A DNA stretch of 13,213 nucleotides from Jimgerdemannia flammicorona. Lineage: Eukaryota > Mucoromycota > Endogonomycetes > Endogonales > Endogonaceae. The notes below the pieces were generated by a model. That model worked only from the letters and a program-made list of their open reading frames with translations. It was not told the origin of the DNA and searched no databases. Positions 7,269 through 13,213 of the stretch are shown here, in pieces. Numbering within the stretch: the stretch's first letter is position 1; every line of letters begins with the position of its first letter. A program made the translations under genes and the position numbers. The stretch spans positions 1 to 13,213 of the forward strand of contig RBNI01004960.1 of assembly GCA_003990745.1 (NCBI GenBank), read 5' to 3'.

Positions 7269-10200
7269 ATGTGCACCTCTGCAGGTGTCCGTCGTCTGTT
7301 CGTCGTGGGTGTCTTGACCCTCATTACCATTATCACCTTATCCTCCCAGATAATGGTCTTCTGGCCCTTCCTCGGTGGTGCCACCTTGCGCACATACCTT
7401 GTGCTCGGCCCGCTTAACGTGTTTGTCATCCTAATCTACGTCAACTACTACCTTGCAACGACCACCGACCCGGGCGCAGTCCCCTTGCATTATGTACGTA
7501 AACGTCCTATTACCTCCCCCAAGAAACCAAAGATTTTAGCAACGTTCGGCCTGTTGCATGACTAATCCCAGGCGCGTTCGCGACGCCCAACGCCCACCAT
7601 AGGAACCACCCACTAAGAATCGCCAGACGGAAGTCAAGCGATCCACACACCAGCCACGCTATTGCAAAACATGCAACGGTTTCAAACCGCCGCGATCCCA
7701 CCACTGTCGTCAATGCGGACGGTATGTCTCCTCTTATTTCCATTGGCCTTGTCTCGCTTTATTGACCAAGATCTTTATCTGACTTACGCCATTCCTGTGC
7801 GCTCTTTTTTTTATATTATATTATATTTTATTTTTACCATTCCTAGCTGTGTTCTTAAAATGGATCACCATTGCCCATGGATCAACAACTGTGTGGGTCA
7901 CAGAAACTATGGCCATTTCCTACGGTTCATTATAACCGTGGATATCGCTACCATATACGTCCTTGTACTGCTCTGTTGGCGTGTGAGCGTGATTTTGGAA
8001 GATATGAGGAATTTCAAGGTAAGCCATCAGTGATTTATCTTGGAGATTCTAATCTCTGATGTAATGAGCGCCGAATTTTTGACCAGCATCGTCATCAAGC
8101 ATTCAATTCCATTTGTCTTATCATGCACATTTATTGAATTGTGTTTATTTTTTATTCTCCCATTCGTCGCATGTCCACCCTCATCCTACACACACACACA
8201 AACTCTCTCTCTCCCTCTCTCCCTCTCTCACTCTTTCACCATCTTGATCCCATTTCATATGACCCAGATTCATGCCGAGCCAAAAACCATGGAACTTGTA
8301 TTCCTGGTGGTCAGCTTTGTATTGGACGTGCCGGTCCTGTTCTCCGTCGGTATCCTAAGTGGATACCATATCTATTGTGTATCTACCAACACGACGACGA
8401 TTGAAGGATGGGAGAAAGGAAAGGTTGCAACAATGGTCAGGAGGGGAAAAATTCAGGATGTAGGTACCACCCATGGAGAAGCGAAAGCACGTTGATCGCA
8501 TTTCTTGGTGGGATTGGTGTACGAAAGCAGCGCACTCATTGTATAATGGCTAACTCCGCCATTCTCTCGTCCACCAGGTCAAGTTCCCCTACGATGTCGG
8601 ACTCTACAACAACATTAAACAGGTCCTCGGCGACAACCCCCTTTTCTGGCTCTGGCCGAAATCTGCGAAAGGCGATGGCCTCCACTTTGCGGTTGCCAAA
8701 GACACAGGTAGGGACTCCGTGCAGCTCGCACGTCTCTCGTCCCTTTCCACCTTGAGCACAGCCACCCGCGATCGTAACGGCATGTCCCGCCCGGTCAGCT
8801 CCACTTCAATCATTGTCACATGCGAAGATGATGAAGTCCGAGTGCCTTCACGGAGCTCGATATATATCAACATGCGCGAACTGACGACCGCACACCTAAA
8901 CGATCGGAATACCCGCTCGGACATGGCTCTGTGGTCGCCGGTGTCGGATACCGCGACGCTGGTCGAGGATGGATATAGCCAAAAGGGTTATACCGTTGGG
9001 GACTATAAGAACTATTCCAAGGAGGAAGATTCGTACGATCAGTACACGTTTTCGCATAACTTGGATAGGTCGGATACTTTCCACAGCGAGACATATCTGG
9101 AAACGGATATGCGAGAGGTAAAAATTGCTTAGGTAACAAGACGTTCTGAGCAATGTTTGTTTTGTGTTCTGTGGGTTGGGGGTTTGCGTTTGTTTATAGG
9201 GGAGGGTGTGGGAGAGAGAAGAATGGCGTATGGGGGTGGTAGTGGGATGTGGGATATGGGATGTGGTATGTGGTGTTATCGGAGCGTGACTGTCCGACCC
9301 TCCGCCACATCATTTACGACGTCAATTGATTTTCGGGCTTTACCACAGTACAACGATCGCCGTGGGCGTGGGGGAGCTGAATTTATATCTGTGGACGAAT
9401 TCAGCACTTTATCGTCATTGACGCCGAATACGCTGGAGACGGCCGTTTTAATGGCTCTCTCAGAAAATTTTACCTCCACACTCCCTACGCTTCCTTCCTT
9501 TCCCACTCCCTCCGCTGCGAATACTTATTGCGTTTCCCTGTTTAATTTTCTAACCATATTGGCTTCAATCATCTTTTCTTCTACTTCCTTTATTTTGCAA
9601 ACAGATGAATTAGAGGCCTATTTCTGGCCTCCCCGCGATCCCGACGACCTCCGACCTTCCATCTTCTCATCACAGTACACCAAGCAAGCCATGAAACGCC
9701 GGACAACAAGGAACCTAAATCTCACCCACAATTCATCTCAGGCATATCATCATTCCAACCACAACAACTTCGCATTTCCTAATCAAATTTCACCATCATC
9801 CGATTATAATTATAATTCCGACGGCACCACACATCACATTGAGTACAACAACCATACCGACTTCTCCGACACACACATCGATGACCTCACGCGCCTTCCA
9901 CCACCGCACAACCCATACATTCCACCCCGTCCGCGTCGCCATGTCCGCCGCGATAGCGAGGGCTTCATCGTTCGTGAGCTCACGGCGGAGGACCGCCAAC
10001 GCATGCTGTCTACCGTTGACATGCATGGCGCGTATGACCCGCGCGCGGACCAGCGACAGCCATTATTGAACTTTGAAGAAGAGGAGAGAGGACGCAGAGG
10101 GGCACCGACCTCGATTGTGGCGAGGGATGCGAGGGAAGGTGGGCACGATGACGTACAGTACGAGGAAGAGAACATTGACGATTATTATGATTCGGGGAGC

Positions 10201-10539
10201 GCCATTTCGGATTCAGGTCCTGAATTCAGCGAGAGCGAGGAGGAGGAGGAGGAGGAGGAGGAGGAGGAGGAGGAAGGGTATTATCGGGAAGGCTATGAGG
10301 ACGAGCGCGGGTATTATCACGACGAAGAGAGTAGGGTGTATGGTGCGGGGGAGGACATTCCATTGAGGGAAATGGAAAGGCGGAGGTGGGAAGAGCAGGA
10401 GCGGGGAGAGTATGCGCCGGACGAAGACGATGATGATGAGCAGACACCATTGGCAATGATTGTAAAGAAGCAGAGGGAAGCTATGGGGTGGCCTGCGGTT
10501 GGGGGGGCAGAGCGGAAGGGGAAGGGGAAGGAAGATTAA
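7269..10539 (+). CDS. PFA4: DHHC palmitoyltransferase, PFA4-like
   Basis: Membrane S-acyltransferase; yeast Pfa4 acts in the ER and palmitoylates chitin synthase Chs3. Preferred exons: 7269-7493, 7603-7721, 7847-8018, 8268-8459, 8578-8707 and 9605-10539, giving 590 aa. Two N-terminal helices (about residues 10-35 and 44-65) precede TTDPGAVP. The cysteine-rich domain spans about 94-140: [13 protein letters not shown], then D121-H-H-C124 (C124 catalytic), PWINNCVG. Helices 3 and 4 (about 140-162, 180-210) are followed by TTIE (215-218). The PaCCT-type motif [16 protein letters not shown] is near 240, then [14 protein letters not shown]. Splicing 8707 to 9605 joins KDT to [13 protein letters not shown], the pattern I expect of fungal Pfa4 proteins. 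The tail carries [14 protein letters not shown] and a run of 13 glutamates. The last intron (897 nt) is far longer than the others here, and reading through its donor gives a 420-aa product ending at 9132. The core identification is firm; the C-terminal structure is uncertain. Confidence 0.88.
8188..8232. repeat. (AC)n then (CT)n microsatellite in PFA4 intron 3
   Basis: An AC dinucleotide run at 8188-8200 is followed by an interrupted CT run to about 8232, inside the intron 8019-8267. The CT part lies about 35 bp before the acceptor and may act as its pyrimidine tract. Confidence 0.85.
8708..9132 (+). other. In-frame coding-like extension, possible alternative PFA4 C-terminus
   Basis: Without splicing at 8708 (donor GTAGGG) the PFA4 frame stays open for 141 further codons and stops at 9130-9132. 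Third positions are rich in G/C, as in the neighbouring exons, and unlike typical introns here. The predicted tail is Ser/Thr-rich, then Tyr- and acid-rich (for example [19 protein letters not shown]), without a domain I recognise. An internal ATG at 8782 would allow a nested start, but nothing supports it. A further donor-like GTAAAA at 9118 could join in frame to an acceptor at 9348 (ending CCACAG). Either this is an alternative terminal or internal exon, or a coding insertion caught in the intron. Confidence 0.5.
10237..10275 (+). repeat. GAG trinucleotide repeat encoding poly-glutamate
   Basis: Twelve GAG and one GAA codon in a row inside the last PFA4 exon, giving 13 glutamates in a strongly acidic tail. 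It is followed by tyrosine-rich [19 protein letters not shown]. This kind of repeat varies in length easily by slippage. Confidence 0.9.
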
Positions 10540-11216
10540 TATGGGATTGTGTTAATGGACGTGTTTTGGAGGAAGTAACTGTGTTTTATATTTATTTATT
10601 TATTTATTTCGGTTTCGTTGGTCGATCCTACCGTCTTGAACAATCATAGAAGTGGATGAAAGTCCACGTAATTGGTTTCGTCATGGCCATTGTTGTGGTA
10701 AATACTAGTATCAGATCCTAAACGACAATGACAATCATGTGATCAAGAAGACTCATAAATGTGGCAATTCATGCGCCACCTGCTAAATATGGGAGAGTTG
10801 GGGAATTCCGAGTACCACCGACCGTGCCACGTTCCATGGAAGTCCGCAGGATATCAGGGGATGGGAATTTATTTCGGTATCCTAGCATCAATTTCGTTGC
10901 AACATTCGTGTTAAATCTACAATCTGCGATGTGGGAAGTCGCCAAACCGGTTCTCTACGTATTAATTGCGATCAATTGTGATCGATTGCGTGGCCTCTTC
11001 GCAGGTACAGGAATAATGGCATAGCCGTAGGCCTACGGCATATCCGTAGGCATATCCGTAGGCCTGATTTAGAACTGACGATACTGAGCCCTATTGTGCT
11101 ATTGTAAACCCAAGGGCTGGGTCTTGAACTTCCACTACTTCCACTGAACCCTAAATGGCCGCACAGGAGGATAAAAACCCCGCCCTTCGCCACCCCCAAA
11201 AAGTCACTAAACCAAA
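10540..11216. promoter_or_regulatory. Spacer: PFA4 3' end and protease promoter region
   Basis: 677 bp without a supportable gene. A (TTTA)n tract at about 10588-10609 follows the PFA4 stop closely and is probably in its 3' UTR. Around 10966-10990 there are overlapping GATC-containing short repeats. At 11020-11062 lies a cluster of CCGTAGG repeats with a perfect palindrome. A TATA-like ATAAAAA at 11171-11177 sits about 40 bp before the protease ATG. An 87-codon open frame at 10761-11024 uses a GTG start and has no family features. Confidence 0.5.
11020..11062. repeat. Palindrome plus tandem 12-mers upstream of the protease
   Basis: A perfect 16-bp palindrome GCCGTAGGCCTACGGC (11024-11039) is followed by two identical copies of CATATCCGTAGG (11039-11050 and 11051-11062). 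A third copy with one mismatch (11020-11031) overlaps the palindrome's left half. The array therefore has four CCGTAGG-type half-sites on one strand or the other, about 155-195 bp before the start codon. Confidence 0.9.
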
Positions 11217-13213
11217 ATGAAACCCTCCACGACTTCCTTATTCCTCCTCTTCCTCCTGTTATGCGTCTGCGGTGTACTAGCAGAAATCAAGGACGCACAT
11301 CCTCTCAACCTTGTCAACGACAAAAAATTTATTGTGCAATTGTCAGTCCATGTCACCGACACTGCAGGAGTGACCCTCGAACAGACGAACTTTTTGAAAG
11401 CCCTGGACCTACTCGGTGTGCCTTACAAGGTCATCACCCAGTATACTCTGGCCTGGAACGCCATTTTTTTGGAAATCAACGTGGATAAGCATTTGCTGAA
11501 GGCCAGGTTGGAGCTAATAGATAAAATTGCTGGAGTCGTCAACATTTTCCCTGAGGTTGGTTTTTGTTTGTTTGTTTGTTTGTTTGTTTGTTTGTTTGCA
11601 AATCTCGGCTTACTAGGATTGAGTTTCACCCATTGGTCAACTCGGCACATGCCATTGTTTGCGTCTTCAGCAAGAACATACCTTCCAGTACGAACTCAGC
11701 GTCTCCACTGGCCCACGGAAGGCAACTGGGAAAAGACTAAAAAGACAAGATCCTCCCAATGTTGACCAGTCTATTACCTCAACTGAACCGGCCGTAAGCA
11801 AGCATTATAATGGTTATGCTGCTGACCCGTTGTCGGCCCTCAAGCTGGTAAGTGCAATTCACGAGTTTGATATCATACCATGTTTGGGGAGGGGATGTAT
11901 CTGTATTGGAGATTAACCCGTCTTGTTTTATAGACTGGCGTGCATACCATCCATCAGACGACAAAGCTCGCTGGCACCGGCATCAAGGTCGGGATTCTCG
12001 ATACCGGCATTGGTATGTACACAATATCTCAATTGCCAATATCCATCGCAGGTCACCTCCTGACTCGATCCCTTTCCACTTACCACCCTCAATCAACCTT
12101 TCAATCAACTTTTTCTGATATCTTTATCAGATTACGAGCACCCCACTCTTGGAGGCTGCTTCGGACCGGGATGCCGTGTTGCCTATGGCTACGATTTCGT
12201 CGGGGATGATGGCAATACCCCCGGTCCACGCCCTTTGGATAAATGCCATGGGGTGAGTATCATGGAATTCTCGTATTGGCTCCGATATAAGTTATGGAAA
12301 ACTCGCTCATTTATTTTTCTTTCTTCAGCATGGTACACACTGCGCCGGTATCATCGGTGGCATGGACCCTGACGGTCCCTTTCGCGGCGTTGCTTATAAT
12401 GTCACTTTCGGTGCTTACCGGTAGGTCAATGGTTGCTACCACCCATATGACCATTCTACATTACATTGACATTAATATTTATTTGTTTTGATTACCCAGT
12501 ATCATGAGCTGCACTTCCGGTGCGTCGGATTCTGTTGTCATTAACGCCATCGAAATGGCCATGAAAGGTACGGATTCCTGCAAAGCATTTACCGCTCCAT
12601 AGATAATTAAACTGACCAAACTAATATGCCAAAACTTAACATAGATGGCATGGACATTCTTAGCATGTCTTTTGGTGCCTGGGGTTGGGCCGAGAGCGCC
12701 ACCGCCGCTGCCGCCTCCAGTGCCGCAGAACACGTTGCTGTCGTAGTGGCTGTTGGCAACGACGGTGACAAGGGTATTTGGACATCTGGGGCCCCTAGCG
12801 TTGGCTATCAAGCCATCTCCGTTGCCAGCATTAACAATTACGTTATCAGCGAGTACTACATGATCCCCGATATCGATTCGAGCTATCTCCTCTGTACGCA
12901 CAATATTTTCCTAAACATGCATTGAACACAGCTCAGACACTAACTATCATTCATCTTCGCTTTCGTTTTGGGTACAGCCTACCAGATGGGAATCAATGGC
13001 TCCAAACCTGCGGTCATCGACACAAGACCCTTCCCTGTGATCGACATTACTTCCTCCTGCCCCAATATCACGATGAATGTAACAGGGAAAATCGTGCTGC
13101 AGAACCTTGCAGAATGCTCGGTAGGCGCAGCAATCCTCTGGGAATCTTGAATCCGATTTTCATCGAACCATTGACGGCTGACCTAACTATCTCAATTCGC
13201 ATCTTTTTTTTTT
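11217..13213 (+). CDS. Secreted subtilisin-like serine protease (S8) with PA insert, 3' partial
   Basis: Eight exons are visible: 11217-11555, 11671-11847, 11934-12012, 12131-12252, 12329-12420, 12500-12567, 12645-12893 and 12978-13120, coding 423 residues with all phases consistent. Residues 1-22 form a signal peptide ([16 protein letters not shown]). About 35-113 resemble an I9-type inhibitor propeptide ([10 protein letters not shown] to GVVNIFPE). Two dibasic sites, KR at 134-135 and 137-138, are candidate Kex2 cleavage points. The catalytic aspartate is D195 in [13 protein letters not shown]; the histidine is H240 in [11 protein letters not shown]. The oxyanion asparagine is N331 in AVGNDG. 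After that, [18 protein letters not shown] sequence ([11 protein letters not shown] near 412-422) looks like the start of a PA domain, as in pyrolysin/lactocepin-type subtilases. The last donor (GTAGGC at 13121) opens an intron whose branch-site-like CTAAC and T tract reach the window end. The catalytic serine exon lies outside, so activity cannot be judged. An unspliced read would stop at 13150. Likely an extracellular nutritional protease. Confidence 0.9.
11563..11598. repeat. (TTTG)9 microsatellite in protease intron 1
   Basis: Nine perfect TTTG copies immediately after the GTTGGT donor of intron 1 (11556-11670). They do not touch either splice site. Confidence 0.95.

Noticed and set aside
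9157..9604. Upstream part of the long open frame ending at 10539, taken as a separate gene start
   Set aside because: The start would be low-complexity Gly/Met/Trp sequence, and the 150 bp before 9605 look like a 3' intron end with CTAAC, pyrimidines and ACAG; the downstream part fits as the last PFA4 exon.
8708..9604. Transposon insertion in the PFA4 intron
   Set aside because: I saw no terminal inverted repeats, target-site duplication or transposase-like sequence at the edges, although a decayed insertion cannot be excluded by eye.
10226..10456. Minus-strand frame with a poly-proline run
   Set aside because: Reverse reading of the GAG repeat in the PFA4 last exon.
10761..11024. 87-codon plus-strand frame in the PFA4-protease spacer
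   Set aside because: GTG start, no family features, and composition like the surrounding spacer.

Overview
This window is from a fungal nuclear genome. It carries six protein-coding genes, five of them split by short GT-AG introns (mostly about 70-160 nt), with microsatellites in many of the non-coding stretches. The gene set is fungal: a Leu5-type CoA carrier, a Pfa4-type DHHC palmitoyltransferase, Arp6 and a secreted PA-containing subtilase. The intron density fits an early-diverging or Mucoromycota-like lineage, but that placement is inference. I spliced the genes by hand from GT/AG sites, reading-frame phase and remembered family motifs.

Layout. 1-379: upstream region of a mitochondrial carrier. 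380-1297 (+): single-exon SLC25 carrier resembling succinate/fumarate carriers. 1547-2412 (-): COQ10, the coenzyme Q-binding START-like protein (3 exons). 2413-2547: short shared promoter. 2548-4117 (+): LEU5/SLC25A16-type mitochondrial CoA carrier (5 exons). 4118-4631: tail-to-tail spacer. 4632-7080 (-): ARP6, nuclear actin-related protein of the SWR1 chromatin remodeller (12 exons). 7081-7268: shared promoter. 7269-10539 (+): PFA4-like DHHC palmitoyltransferase, with either an 897-nt last intron or an alternative C-terminus ending at 9132. 10540-11216: spacer with palindromic and tandem repeats. 11217 to the window end (+): secreted subtilisin-like (S8) protease with I9-type propeptide and the start of a PA insert. 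It runs off the window inside an intron, before the catalytic serine.

How the genes relate. The first three genes all encode mitochondrial proteins: two carriers flank COQ10, and COQ10 and the CoA carrier are divergently transcribed from about 135 bp. ARP6 and PFA4 form a second head-to-head pair without an obvious functional link. The protease stands alone, with its own TATA-like element.

The best candidate for something undescribed is in PFA4. An in-frame stretch of about 140 codons with coding-like composition lies inside what the conserved C-terminal motif says should be an intron. Smaller oddities are a T24 polypyrimidine tract touching an ARP6 splice acceptor, a G-rich minisatellite in ARP6 intron 1, a stop-free intron of length divisible by three in the CoA carrier, and a 16-bp palindrome next to tandem 12-mers upstream of the protease. 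I saw no tRNA, rRNA, CRISPR array or intact transposon.
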